A program made the position numbers and the translations under genes. The notes below the pieces were generated by a model. The model was given only the letters and a program-made list of their open reading frames with translations. It was not told the origin of the DNA and made no database searches. DNA of 64,000 nt from Roseiarcus sp963779095 (lineage in GTDB: Bacteria; Pseudomonadota; Alphaproteobacteria; Rhizobiales; Beijerinckiaceae), in the NCBI GenBank assembly GCA_963779095.1, contig CAVZWU010000001.1:124001-188000 (forward strand). The letters run 5' to 3'. Position 1 is the first letter of the stretch; every line of letters starts with the position of its first letter. Shown piece after piece: positions 44,017 through 53,269 of this stretch.

Positions 44017-44908
44017 ATGCACCGAAAAAAGGCGTCCGACTTCCCGCAGGAGCTTCTGGACCTGTTCGACGGCTACGTTCACGGGGTGATGAGCCGCCGG
44101 GCTTTTCTTGATCGCGCACAACGGTTTGCGTCGGCCGGCGTCAGCGCTGGCGCGCTGTTCGAGATGCTCAAGCCCAACTACGCTTGGGCGATCGAGGTTC
44201 CGCCCGACGATAGCCGCATCGTGGCGAAACGGGTCGAAGTGCCCTCGCCGCAGGGCAACGGCTCGATCAAGGGCTATCTCGTGCGGCCCGCAAACACTGA
44301 GAAACTGCCAGCCGTCCTTGGTCGTGCACGAGAACCGCGGGTTGAACCCCTATATCGAGGATGTGGCGCGGCGCCTCGCGATCGCCAATTTCATCGCCTT
44401 CGCGCCGGACGGCCTGACATCGGTCGGCGGCTATCCCGGCGACGACGAGAAAGGCGCGGCGCTGTTTAAGGAGGTCGATCCGGCCAAGATGCAGGCCGAC
44501 TTCCTCGCCGCCGCCGAGTGGCTCAAATCGCTCCCCAATTCGACGGGCAAGCTCGGCGCGGTTGGCTTCTGCTTTGGCGGCGGAGTCGTGAACAAACTCG
44601 CGGTCAGCATGGGCTCGGGCCTCGACGCCGCGGTTCCCTTCTACGGGCTTCAGCCGAGCGCCGCTGACGCGGCCAGGATCAAGGCGCCGATCGACGCGCA
44701 ATATGGCGAGCTCGACAAACGCATCACCAGCGGCTGGCCGGCGTTCGACGCCGCGTTGAGCGGGGCCGGCGTTCCCCACGAGGGGCACATCTACAAGGGC
44801 GCCAACCACGGCTTCCACAACGACACGACGCCCCGCTACGACGAAGCGGCGGCGAAGGAGGCGTGGCGAAGGACGCTCGACTGGCTCAACAAGTATCTGC
44901 GGGCCTGA
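44017..44908 (+). CDS. Dienelactone hydrolase family protein, one frameshift
   Basis: About 296 residues. The N-terminus has an RRAF-type signal region (MSRRAFLDRAQRFASAGVSA). The alpha/beta hydrolase follows: RIVAKRVEVPSPQGNGSIKG, then, after the frame change near 44320, VVHENRGLNPYIEDVARRLA, the nucleophile in GAVGFCFGGGVVNKLAV, and the catalytic His in IYKGANHGFHNDTTPRYDEA. The Cys-His-Asp triad of dienelactone hydrolases is therefore present. The substrate is not known; exported family members often act as carboxymethylenebutenolidase-like hydrolases. Confidence 0.83.
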
Positions 44909-45108
44909 GGGGCCACGACCGCCAGGCGCTGGCGTTCGCGCGCTCAGGCGGGTGGGGCGGCCCTGCCAAAGGGTGTTAATCGGATCGGGCGTGCGACCCG
45001 TTGGATTCTCATTTCGAAAACGGTATTGAGCGGCCTTAAGCTCGGCCCCGCGGGCGCCGGAAGGGAGGCTCAGGGCCTGCTGGATCCTTTGCTCGGGGAG
45101 GCGAACGC

Positions 45109-45866
45109 TTGAATCCCTTCGCCAGAAGCCTGATCGTGGCCGTGCTGACCTTTGCGAGCGGGCTCTTTGGCTTCCTGCTCCAATGGCTTTTGCCGGTTCA
45201 GCATGTCGCCGACGCCAAGGGCATGATCGGCTCGATCATCGGTCTCGTCACCTTGCTGCTGGCCCTGGTTCTTGGCCTGCTCGTCTGGACGAGCTATGGC
45301 GTCTACACCAATCAGAACGCTGGATCGCAGTCGCTGGGACCGCTGATTCTGAAGCTCGACTTGGCGCTTGAGCAATACGGGCCGGAAGCAAGGCGCGGGC
45401 GCGATTTGCTGCGCGACGCCGTCATTCGCGCGCGCAATCGTTTCTGGGGCGGGGGCCTTCCGGCGAACGGCGTATCGCCCCATGCGCAGTTGCGCGCCGA
45501 CTTGCATGACATAACGACCTTCTTCGCCAGCCTTGAGCCCGCCACAGACCAGCAGAAGCAGCTCATCGTCACGGCCATGCCCAATTTCATGGAAGTGGTC
45601 GAGACGACGCTGCTGATGACCCGTCAATTGGCCAATCCGGTGCCGAAGCTTCTCATCTTTGTCGTCATCGGATGGTCGGCGCTGTTGTTCATGAGCTACG
45701 GCCTGCTCGGCGCGTTCAACGCGCTCAGCGTCGTCATCGAGGCGCTTGGCTCGATCGTGATCGCGAGCGCGGTCTACATGATCCTCAATTCAGCCAGCCC
45801 TATTCAGGCCTGTTTCGGATCTCGCCGGTCGGCGTCGACAATCTGATCGCCGTGCTCGGCCGTTGA
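45109..45866 (+). CDS. DUF4239 (bestrophin-like) membrane protein, frameshift near the end
   Basis: About 252 residues. Four hydrophobic helices: LIVAVLTFASGLFGFLLQW, IGSIIGLVTLLLALVLGLLV, LLIFVVIGWSALLFMSYGLL and ALGSIVIASAVYMILN. The middle has QNAGSQSLGPLILKLDLALE and YGPEARRGRDLLRDAVIRAR, typical of DUF4239. The true end, QPYSGLFRISPVGVDNLIAV, lies in another frame; one missing T in CAATTCAG (about 45792) explains it. Function unknown. Confidence 0.78.
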
Positions 45867-45903
45867 AGGCGCCCGGCCAAGCGTAGCAGACCCAGTCGCG
45901 AGA

Positions 45904-47730
45904 CTAAGGCGCGTCGACGGCGTTCGGGGCAAACGCTTCTTTTACCTGTTCGAGCGAGGCGTCGATCATCGTCTCGGCTTTCTTCGCCAGGACGTCCGCC
46001 AGGAACGGGCCGCCAAGCCAGTCGGCGCCTAACATCGCCGTCGTTGCGAGCAGCCCGGTGTCAAGTCCGAGGTCGTGCGTCACCCGGCGGAGATCGACGT
46101 CGATCAGCGTCTTGATCACTTTCCTGGCTCGCGCGTCGATCTTCGCCCCGAGCGCGACGCGATCGACGTCCTGCGGCTTCGGCATATCCGCCGCCTGGAT
46201 TTCGATCGGGGTCAGCAGACGGTCGACAAGCGGGATGATGGGGAACCCGAATGTTGTCTTTTGACCGTCCACGGTCTCGGCGAACGTCTTCTTGCCAAGC
46301 TTTGTCTCGTCGGCCGCGGTCAGCGTGGCCGTCTGGTTGTCGGCGTCGCGCACATGCCAGCGATCGCGATTGATGGCGACTCCCTTGAACAGGCGCTCGT
46401 TGCTCTCCGGCAGCCCGAAATTCCACCGCAGGAAGGCCTGGGCGTTGCGCCGGCCAAGGAGGTAGTCGTGCCGACGGAACAACTCGTCCAGAAAGCCGCC
46501 GAAGCCGTTGAGCACGCCGCAGGCGATGGGGAATTGCTTGGCCGCCGGCGTGCCGTTCCCGATACGGGTTGGCGAGATCATGAAGCGTGAGAAACAGGTG
46601 TCATTTGCCGCGAGCCGCAACTCCTCGGGCTTGAATCGCGCCTGGTCGATCAGCGTGGCGAGGAGCCGCTGCAGGACGCTGGAGAGGAGATCGTTGTCGT
46701 CTGCGGGCGGCGTCGCGGCGAAATTCGGGAACGGCGCAATAAGCAGGACAGCCTTGTCGGCGCCCCTGCCGCCGCGTGCGTTGTGAGCCGCGCCGCTTCC
46801 GGAGAGATAGCGTCGCGCCAGTTCAAGCGGCGCATTGTCGATCACGCCTCCGTCCACCGAGACGAATGAATAGGGAGCCACCTTGTTGAAGGCGACGTCG
46901 GGCGCAACCGAGCGGAACTCATGCGTCAGCGGGTCCTCATAGCCGAAGGTCTGAGCGGCGCGGTAGAACGCGGTGTCGGAACGCGCGATGATGCGAGGCG
47001 CGAGGCCGACCGGAAACGCGCCTGTCGCCAGCGCCGATGTACGATAGACGTCCCATTCCTTCTGGGCGAGGTTGGTGACGTCGAGCGGCGTGGCTCCCGG
47101 CTCCGCCTCCGGCGCCAGGGCCGTCGTCCTGCCGACCGCGAAGTCGAAATAGTCGCCATGGTTGAGCATGCCGTAGGTTTCGTCCGTGTCGGTCCCGAAT
47201 AGGGGGAACGAATAGGGCGCGCCGCGCAGGTTGGTGAGCGTCAGCCGCACGCGCAGGGAAGGGTCTTCACCCGTTCCCACCCATGCGCGCTTGCGATCGC
47301 CGCTCATGTTGAATGCCTGGTCGACGATCTGCTCGAGCACGTCGCAGCACAGCAGCGACTTGAGTCCGCGCAGATCAGGAGCGTCGAGGTCGGACGTCTC
47401 AAGGAGCCGGTCGAGGGAAATGTCGCTGACCCAGCTCGAATAGAGCCGGTTCAGCTCCGGTGGCGGCACGGGCTGGGCCGGCCAGACATGCGCGAGGTCA
47501 TGGAACGCCTGCAGCGCGCAGATCGCGGAGGTCATGCCGCCTGCCGACGCCCCGGACATGATCGGAATCCGCACGTCATGGATCGGCCCGTCCCAGCCGG
47601 GCTTGCGCTTCTCTTCCTCATAGGCGTCGAGCGCTTCGAACAGAAAATCCGCGACGCCCGCAGAATAGGCTCCAGCGGAGATTGCGCCCGCCATGACGAG
47701 GCCAAGCTCGAACGTGCGATCCGAGGCCAT
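45904..47730 (-). CDS. Patatin-like phospholipase family protein
   Basis: 608 residues, intact. The nucleophile elbow is in RIPIMSGASAGGMTSAICAL (GASAGG, the G-x-S-x-G motif) and the catalytic Asp in FVSVDGGVIDNAPLELARRY (DGG). The N-terminal glycine loop reads LGLVMAGAISAGAYSAGVAD rather than the common GGGxRG, as in the larger patatin-related branch. The protein lacks a signal peptide and the long C-terminal half is unassigned. Patatins hydrolyse acyl chains of lipids; the substrate is unknown. Confidence 0.85.
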   Translation of the reverse strand: MASDRTFELGLVMAGAISAGAYSAGVADFLFEALDAYEEEKRKPGWDGPIHDVRIPIMSGASAGGMTSAICALQAFHDLAHVWPAQPVPPPELNRLYSSWVSDISLDRLLETSDLDAPDLRGLKSLLCCDVLEQIVDQAFNMSGDRKRAWVGTGEDPSLRVRLTLTNLRGAPYSFPLFGTDTDETYGMLNHGDYFDFAVGRTTALAPEAEPGATPLDVTNLAQKEWDVYRTSALATGAFPVGLAPRIIARSDTAFYRAAQTFGYEDPLTHEFRSVAPDVAFNKVAPYSFVSVDGGVIDNAPLELARRYLSGSGAAHNARGGRGADKAVLLIAPFPNFAATPPADDNDLLSSVLQRLLATLIDQARFKPEELRLAANDTCFSRFMISPTRIGNGTPAAKQFPIACGVLNGFGGFLDELFRRHDYLLGRRNAQAFLRWNFGLPESNERLFKGVAINRDRWHVRDADNQTATLTAADETKLGKKTFAETVDGQKTTFGFPIIPLVDRLLTPIEIQAADMPKPQDVDRVALGAKIDARARKVIKTLIDVDLRRVTHDLGLDTGLLATTAMLGADWLGGPFLADVLAKKAETMIDASLEQVKEAFAPNAVDAP

Positions 47731-47878
47731 GAAAATCCTCCCCTCAAAATTCGCTTACGTCAGAAAACAGCCGTCGACAGTCGCGAACGCTATCATCGTG
47801 TTGAATGAAAGTGAACGCCGAGACCGCTCACTGCGGCGAGCGCCTCGCGCGCTTCCACTCTGCGCTCGATCGCGACGA

Positions 47879-48730
47879 TTAGGCTTTCTTTCCGCCTTTG
47901 GCTCGCTCGACGGCGAGATGATACTTGCGCCTTATCTCCGCAAGGTTGACCGGCGGCGGGGGGAAGGCGAGGTCGAGATCCGCCATCGTGTCGGCCATGA
48001 TCTGCGACACGACGAGATTGCGGAACCACTTGTGATTCGAAGGGATCACATACCACGGCGCGTCCGGCGTGCTGGTCGCGGCGATCGCATCCTGGTACGC
48101 CTCGACATACTCGTCCCAGAAGCTCCGCTCCGTGTAGTCGGCTTCGCTGATCTTCCAGTTGCGCATCGGGTCTTCGAGGCGCTGGGCAAAGCGCTCGAGT
48201 TGCTCGTCCTTGCTGATGTGGAGGAAGAACTTGAGGATCGTGGTGTTCTTTTCCGCGAGCAGCGCCTCGAAATCGCGAATGTTCCGGTAGCGCTCATTCC
48301 AGGTCGTCTTGTTGATGAGCTTGTGGACCCGCGTGACCAGCACGTCCTCGTAGTGCGAGCGGTTGAAGATCGCGATTTCCCCGGTTCCCGGCGCGTGGGG
48401 GTGGACCCGCCAGAGAAAGTCGTGCGCGGACTCGACGGCTGTCGGCTGGTTGTATCGGGCGACGCGGACGCCTTGCGGATTGACGGGACCGAACACGTGC
48501 TTGATCGTGCCGTCCTTTCCCCCGGCGTCCATCGCCTGGAGCACGACGAGGACCGAGTGCTTGTTCTCGGCGTAGAGAAGGGCCTGCTGGCGGGTTAGCT
48601 TCTTGAGATAGTGTTCGGTATCCTCTTTGGCTGCGGCTTCGGATTCGAGCTTGCCCGTGTAGGCCGGGTCGATCTTGTTTAACCGGAGCTTCTGGCCCGG
48701 TTTGACGCGGAACGCCTTGCGGTAGTCCAA
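47879..48730 (-). CDS. ppk2: PPK2-family polyphosphate:nucleotide phosphotransferase
   Basis: 283 residues, intact. Walker A region VLVVLQAMDAGGKDGTIKHV; arginine/histidine block GVRVARYNQPTAVESAHDFL; GEIAIFNRSHYEDVLVTRVH with the Walker B-like part; lid-like ADYTERSFWDEYVEAYQDAI; and IPSNHKWFRNLVVSQIMADT. The enzyme moves phosphate between polyphosphate and nucleotides. Length fits single-domain PPK2, of the group that often phosphorylates AMP or ADP; the class is not proven here. Confidence 0.92.
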   Translation of the reverse strand: MDYRKAFRVKPGQKLRLNKIDPAYTGKLESEAAAKEDTEHYLKKLTRQQALLYAENKHSVLVVLQAMDAGGKDGTIKHVFGPVNPQGVRVARYNQPTAVESAHDFLWRVHPHAPGTGEIAIFNRSHYEDVLVTRVHKLINKTTWNERYRNIRDFEALLAEKNTTILKFFLHISKDEQLERFAQRLEDPMRNWKISEADYTERSFWDEYVEAYQDAIAATSTPDAPWYVIPSNHKWFRNLVVSQIMADTMADLDLAFPPPPVNLAEIRRKYHLAVERAKGGKKA

Positions 48731-48842
48731 GACTTCGCCTCCTGCCAGCGCGTCGAATCCAGGCGGCGCTATGCTTCATTGTGATAGGAAGATGAGCAGT
48801 CAGATCAACTTGCTTCCTTAAGGCTTGGGTCCGGATCGGGCG

Positions 48843-49844
48843 ATGAACATCACTGTGATCGGGGCGGGCGCGATCGGCGGCCACATCGCGGCCAGGCTCG
48901 CCGCGGCCGGCGAGCGCGTCAAGGTCGTGGCGCGGGGCGCGCAGCTGAAGGCGATCCGAGAGCGCGGCCTTATCCTGAAGGAGGGCGGCGAAGAGATCGT
49001 CGCACGCGTCGAAGCCACGGATCGTATCGCCGAGGCCGGCGGCGCGGACCTCGTCGTGCTCGGGGTCAAGGCGCATCAGCTGACCCCGATCGCAGCCGAA
49101 GTCGCCTCGATCGTCGCGCCCTCGACCATGGTCATGACGACGCAAAACGGCATACCCTGGTGGTATTTCCTCAAGCACGGCGGCCAATATGAAGGCGTTC
49201 GCCTCGAGAGCGTCGATCCCGGCGGCGTGATCGCCGACCATCTGCCGATCGACGCCGTCATCGCCGCCATCAGCTATCAGGCCGCGGAGATCGAGAGCCC
49301 GGGCGTGATTAAGCACATCGAGGGCCATCGCCTGCCGCTGGCTGAGCTCGACGGCCGAAAGACCGAGCGGATCGCGGCGCTGTCCGAGCTCTTCACCCGA
49401 GCGGGCTTCAAGTCGCCGGCGCTGAGCGACGTGCGGACCGAAATCTGGACGAAGCTCTGGGGCAATCTCACCTTCAACCCGGTGAGCGCGCTCGCCCATG
49501 CGACGCTGGAGGACATCTGCCGTTTTGCGCCCACGCGCGCACTCGCGGCGGCGATGATGGGCGAAGCGCAAACGGTCGGCGAAGCGTTTGGCGTCCGCTT
49601 CCGCCTCAGCATCGAGAAGCGCATCGCAGGCGCCGAGAGCATCGGCGCGCACAAGACTTCGATGCTTCAGGACGTGGAGCATGGCCGCGCGGTCGAGATC
49701 GACGCGCTCCTGGGCTCGGTCATCGAACTGGCGCGCCTGGCCAAGATCGCGACCCCGCATCTCGACGCCATCTATGCGGTGACGAAGCTTCTGGGCGAGA
49801 CGGTCGCGCGCAGCGGGAGCGGATTGTCGTTTGCGCCGCGATAA
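48843..49844 (+). CDS. panE: 2-dehydropantoate 2-reductase family protein
   Basis: 333 residues from the ATG at 48843. The Rossmann start MNITVIGAGAIGGHIAARLA binds NADPH, VVLGVKAHQLTPIAAEVASI follows, and the catalytic Lys region reads TEIWTKLWGNLTFNPVSALA. The family reduces ketopantoate in pantothenate synthesis. Several genomes carry PanE-like paralogues of other function, so the symbol is tentative. The next gene begins 17 bases after the stop. Confidence 0.85.
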   Translation: MNITVIGAGAIGGHIAARLAAAGERVKVVARGAQLKAIRERGLILKEGGEEIVARVEATDRIAEAGGADLVVLGVKAHQLTPIAAEVASIVAPSTMVMTTQNGIPWWYFLKHGGQYEGVRLESVDPGGVIADHLPIDAVIAAISYQAAEIESPGVIKHIEGHRLPLAELDGRKTERIAALSELFTRAGFKSPALSDVRTEIWTKLWGNLTFNPVSALAHATLEDICRFAPTRALAAAMMGEAQTVGEAFGVRFRLSIEKRIAGAESIGAHKTSMLQDVEHGRAVEIDALLGSVIELARLAKIATPHLDAIYAVTKLLGETVARSGSGLSFAPR

Positions 49845-49860
49845 GGAGTTCGATAAGGAC

Positions 49861-51383
49861 ATGAGCTCGGATCGCACTTTGAAGGGCCTCATCGCATCGG
49901 GACGCGATGACGCCGTCGCCATCGCCGCGCATGACGCGCCGCCGCTCGATTACGCCGCGCTGCGCGCGCTCATCGATCGCTCCGTCCGGTCGCTGAACGA
50001 TCTCGGAATCGGGCGCGGCGATCGCGTCGCGATCGTATTGCCGAACGGACCCGAAATGGCGACGGCTTTCTTATGCGTGGCGTCCGCCGCCGCCTCGGCG
50101 CCGCTCAATCCCGCTTACAAGCAGGACGAATTCGAATTCTACCTCGAGGACCTCAAGGCGAAGGCTCTGATCGTGGAAGCAGGCAGCGCTTCGCCCGCGC
50201 TGCGCGCGGCGGAGAAGCTCGGCGTCAAGCTCATCACGCTGACGCCCGAGCCGCAAACCGGAGCGGGCGCGTTCCGGCTGTCGGGCTCGTCGACGGGAGA
50301 GGCGGCCAGACCCGGACTCTGCGGAAGCGCAGGACGTCGCCCTCATCCTGCACACGTCGGGCACGACCTCGCGGCCGAAAATCGTGCCGCTCGCGCACGC
50401 CAACATCTGGACCTCGGCGCGCAACATCGCCACTTCGCTCGAGCTTTCGGCTCATGACCGCGCCCTCAACGTCATGCCCCTGTTCCACATTCACGGGCTG
50501 ATCGCCGGTCTTTCCGCGCCGCTTTCGCGCGGCGGCTCGATCTTTTGCACGCCAGGCTTCAACGCGCTCAGGTTTTTCGCCGAAATGGAGGAGGCGAAAC
50601 CCACCTGGTACACGGCGGTGCCGACCATGCATCAGGCGATCCTGATCCGCGCTCCGCGCCACAAGGAGATCAATCGCGCGACATCCGCTTCGCTTCATCC
50701 GCTCCTCGTCCGCGTCGCTGCCGCCGACGGTCATCGGCGAACTCGAGGCGGTATGTTCAAATGCCCGGTCATCGAGGCCTATGGCATGACCGAGGCGACC
50801 CATCAGATGGCGTCCAATCCCCTCAACGGCGTGCGCAAGCCCGGCTCGGTCGGCGTCGCGGCCGGGCCCGAGGTTGCGATCATGGACGAGCAGGGGCGCC
50901 TGCTCGCGGCCGGCGAGATCGGCGAAGTCGTCATTCGCGGCGAGAACGTCACGGCTGGCTATGAAAGCAACCCGAAGGCCAACGGCGAAGCTTTCGTCAA
51001 CGGCTGGTTCCGCACCGGCGATCAGGGCGTCATCGACGCCGAAGGCTATCTCACGCTGACCGGACGACTGAAGGAGATCATCAATCGCGGCGGAGAGAAG
51101 ATCTCGCCGCGCGAGGTCGACGAGGCGCTGATGGACCATCCCGCGGTTCTGCAGGCGGTCGCGTTCGCCGCTGCCGCATCCGATGCTCGGCGAGGACGTG
51201 GGCGCGGCCGTCGTCCTGCGCGAGGGTCTGACCGCGACCGAGCAGGACCTTCACGCCTTCGTGTCCGAACGCCTCGCGGCGTTCAAGACGCCGCGGAAGA
51301 TCCTGTTCCTCGCCGAGATCCCCAAAGGCGCGACCGGCAAACTGCAGCGCATCGGCCTCGCGCAGAAGCTCGGACTCGCGTAA
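49861..51383 (+). CDS. AMP-dependent acyl-CoA ligase, oxalate-CoA ligase (AAE3)-like, several frameshifts
   Basis: About 507 residues. The adenylation motif HTSGTTSRPKIVPLAHANIW, then NVMPLFHIHGLIAGLSAPLS, PTWYTAVPTMHQAILIRAPR, FKCPVIEAYGMTEATHQMAS, NGWFRTGDQGVIDAEGYLTL, GRLKEIINRGGEKISPREVD and the terminal KGATGKLQRIGLAQKLGL are in order. Frame changes lie near 50300-50340, 50687, 50752 and 51180. The WYTAVPTMHQ and MTEATHQM blocks are typical of oxalate-CoA ligase-like enzymes. The gene follows panE by 17 bases. Confidence 0.82.
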
Positions 51384-51443
51384 GCGAGCCGGACCCTCGA
51401 GGGGGCTGATTGCAACCATCGCGCGAGTTCAGGGAAAAAAAAC

Positions 51444-51485
51444 GAAAGCCAACGAAAGCAAAACGGCTTTCTTTTGCTTTCTTTT
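51444..51485 (+). terminator. Intrinsic terminator candidate after the CoA-ligase gene
   Basis: GAAAGCC (51444-51450) pairs with GGCTTTC (51465-51471), and a T-rich stretch TTTTGCTTTCTTTT follows. It lies 60 bases after the ligase stop, on the expected strand, and before the IS1595 promoter. Confidence 0.65.
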
Positions 51486-51502
51486 ATTTGGCGACGATAC
51501 AC

Positions 51503-51531
51503 TTGACATAGCATTTGTCTCATGCTAGTAT
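51503..51531 (+). promoter_or_regulatory. Consensus promoter of the IS1595 transposase remnant
   Basis: TTGACA (51503-51508), a 17-base spacer and TAGTAT (51526-51531), 21 bases before the ATG at 51553. It matches the sigma70 consensus better than most promoters in this window. Confidence 0.6.
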
Positions 51532-51552
51532 TTGGCCATAGGAGATTTCGTT

Positions 51553-52502
51553 ATGGCCAAGCCCGTTCTTTCGGCAACCCCAGTTTCACAGCGAAGACGC
51601 AGCCTTTGCGTACGTTGAGAGCAAGCTTTGGCCAAACGGCCCCACTTGCCCGCATTGCGGCAATTGTGACCGCAATCGCGTTATTAAGATGGCCGGAAAG
51701 ACCACCCGCGCTGGGTCTTTACAATTGCAAGGAATGCCGGAAGCCGTTTACCGTGCGGCATGGGGACTATCTTTGAATTCTCTCACCTGCCTCTGCATAT
51801 GTGGCTTCAGGTCATCCATCTTATCTGCGCCAGCAAAAAGGGCATTTCGAGCCGCCAAGTTCAGCGGATGCTTTCTTGCAGCATGAAAACTGCTTGGTTC
51901 CTTACCCATCGCATCCGGGAAGCTATGAAAGATGACGCATTGTGCGCCCATGGGCGGCGGAGGTGGCGTTGTCGAGGTTGACGAGACTTTTATCGGTCGC
52001 AAGGAGGGCGGCCGAAATCAAGCGCGGCTTCGGTCATAAGAATGCCGTGCTGACCCTTGTTGAGCGCAAGGGGCGGGCGCGCAGCTTCCATGTCGAGAAT
52101 GTAACCAAAGAACAAATCATCCCGATTGTCGCTGAAAAACACCGCTGGCGAGAGCCACGTTATGACCGATGAGGCTAATCGCTACGCCCGCTTCGGCGCG
52201 GACTTTGCGGGCCATGGTGTTGTGGATCATTCTCGCGATGAATACGGTTACACCGACCGGGCGACCGGCGATGAAGATCAACACCAACACCGTTGAGGGC
52301 TATTACAGCATCTTCAAACGTGGCATGATTGGCATTTACCAGCATTGCGGCGAGCAGCACCTTCACCGCTATCTCGCCGAGTTCGATTTCCGCTATTCGT
52401 ATCGGATCAAGACTCGGATACAACGATACCGCACGCGCCGACCGCGCGTTGCAGGGGGTCAAGGGTAAGAGGTTGACTTACGAAACGACTGCGCAAGGCT
52501 AA
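51553..52502 (+). pseudogene. IS1595-family (ISXO2-like) transposase, wrecked by many frameshifts
   Basis: Starting MAKPVLSATP, pieces in all three frames rebuild an IS1595 transposase. A zinc-ribbon part (SKLWPNGPTCPHCG region; YNCKECRKPFTVR) comes first, then TIFEFSHLPLHMWLQVIHLI, CASKKGISSRQVQRMLSCSM, the DDE Asp in VEVDETFIGRKEG, and TNTVEGYYSIFKRGMIGIYQ with the terminal Glu. At least five frame changes separate them. The ISXO2 group normally encodes one ORF of about 300 residues, so this copy cannot make a functional enzyme. Its right side abuts a MITE-like repeat. Confidence 0.85.
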
Positions 52503-52532
52503 AAGCCCGAATCGGAGAAATTGGGAGAAGGA

Positions 52533-52627
52533 CTAGTGGTCAAAATCAAACGTAGAAGTCGCGATCCGCAATTTCAAGGAGTTCTCCGGCTTGCAAGGGG
52601 TTCGAAGCGTTTGATTCTATCCACTAG
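52533..52627 (+). repeat. MITE-like repeat, copy 1 (short form)
   Basis: 95 bases from CTAGTGGTCAAAATCAAACG to its imperfect inverted end GTTTGATTCTATCCACTAG. The right-hand 70 bases are almost identical to copy 2 (54236-54378, opposite strand). Copy 1 lacks about 48 internal bases. No protein-coding capacity of its own. It lies five bases before the zinc-ribbon gene, so that gene's original 5' region may have been replaced. Confidence 0.85.
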
Positions 52628-52632
52628 CGGTT

Positions 52633-53109
52633 ATGGTTGCGGAAATATTTGGTGGGATCACCGCACTCAAAGCGGCGTTTGATATGACGAAGACGCTCGC
52701 CGGCATGTCCGACGCCGCCAAGCGCGATCGGCTTTCCATAAATCTTCAAAAAGAGATTCTCGCCGCACTGGCGGCGCAGTCTGAGTTGGCCGAAGAAATA
52801 AGCGATCTCAAAACAAAGCTGGCTAGTTTTGAAACATGGGAAGCTGAGAAGGAAAGATATGAACTTAAGGCTATCGCTCCCACTGCGGTGGCCTATGTTC
52901 TCAAAGAAGACGCCAAGGGAAGCGAGCCACCACATTGGCTTTGTACCAATTGCTACCAAAATAGAAAAAAGTCTTTTCTCCAATATGCTTCGGAAGGGCC
53001 GCCCGGCAGAGATCATGCCAAAAACATATGGGGCTGTGGCACGTGTGGAGCGCAGATAAGAGTAATATACACCGTGAAACCAGGAAATGAAAATGCGGAA
53101 GCGCGTTAG
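52633..53109 (+). CDS. Helical protein with a C-terminal zinc ribbon, accessory type
   Basis: 158 residues. Residues 5-75 form helices (ALKAAFDMTKTLAGMSDAAK, INLQKEILAALAAQSELAEE, ISDLKTKLASFETWEAEKER), followed by a linker AIAPTAVAYVLKEDAKG and two CxxC pairs, WLCTNCYQNRKKSF and GCGTCGAQIRV, which should bind zinc. It resembles small prophage/island proteins of unknown function. The ATG is right after MITE copy 1, so the natural start might be different. The 58-residue gene downstream overlaps its end. Confidence 0.6.
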   Translation: MVAEIFGGITALKAAFDMTKTLAGMSDAAKRDRLSINLQKEILAALAAQSELAEEISDLKTKLASFETWEAEKERYELKAIAPTAVAYVLKEDAKGSEPPHWLCTNCYQNRKKSFLQYASEGPPGRDHAKNIWGCGTCGAQIRVIYTVKPGNENAEAR

Positions 53110-53269
53110 CATTGAGTCAAAACCAAAATTAACCGACGCCGAGCGCCACAAGCGATTTCTGGACATGGCGCGAGAGGTCGACGCTCAAGATGACCATGAC
53201 GCGTTTGATGCCGCCTTCAGGAAGGTCGTGAAGCCTCAGACAAGCGTAAAGCGTCCTAAATCCCCCTAG
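53093..53269 (+). CDS. 58-residue acidic/basic small protein, unknown
   Basis: MRKRVSIESKPKLTDAERHK, then RFLDMAREVDAQDDHDAFDA, AFRKVVKPQTSVKRPKSP. AGGA lies upstream and the start overlaps the zinc-ribbon gene by 17 bases, so it is probably coupled to it. The helix DAERHKRFLDMAREV followed by an acidic segment is typical of small island proteins. Its 3' end overlaps the convergent RelA/SpoT gene by 14 bases. Confidence 0.55.
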   Translation: MRKRVSIESKPKLTDAERHKRFLDMAREVDAQDDHDAFDAAFRKVVKPQTSVKRPKSP

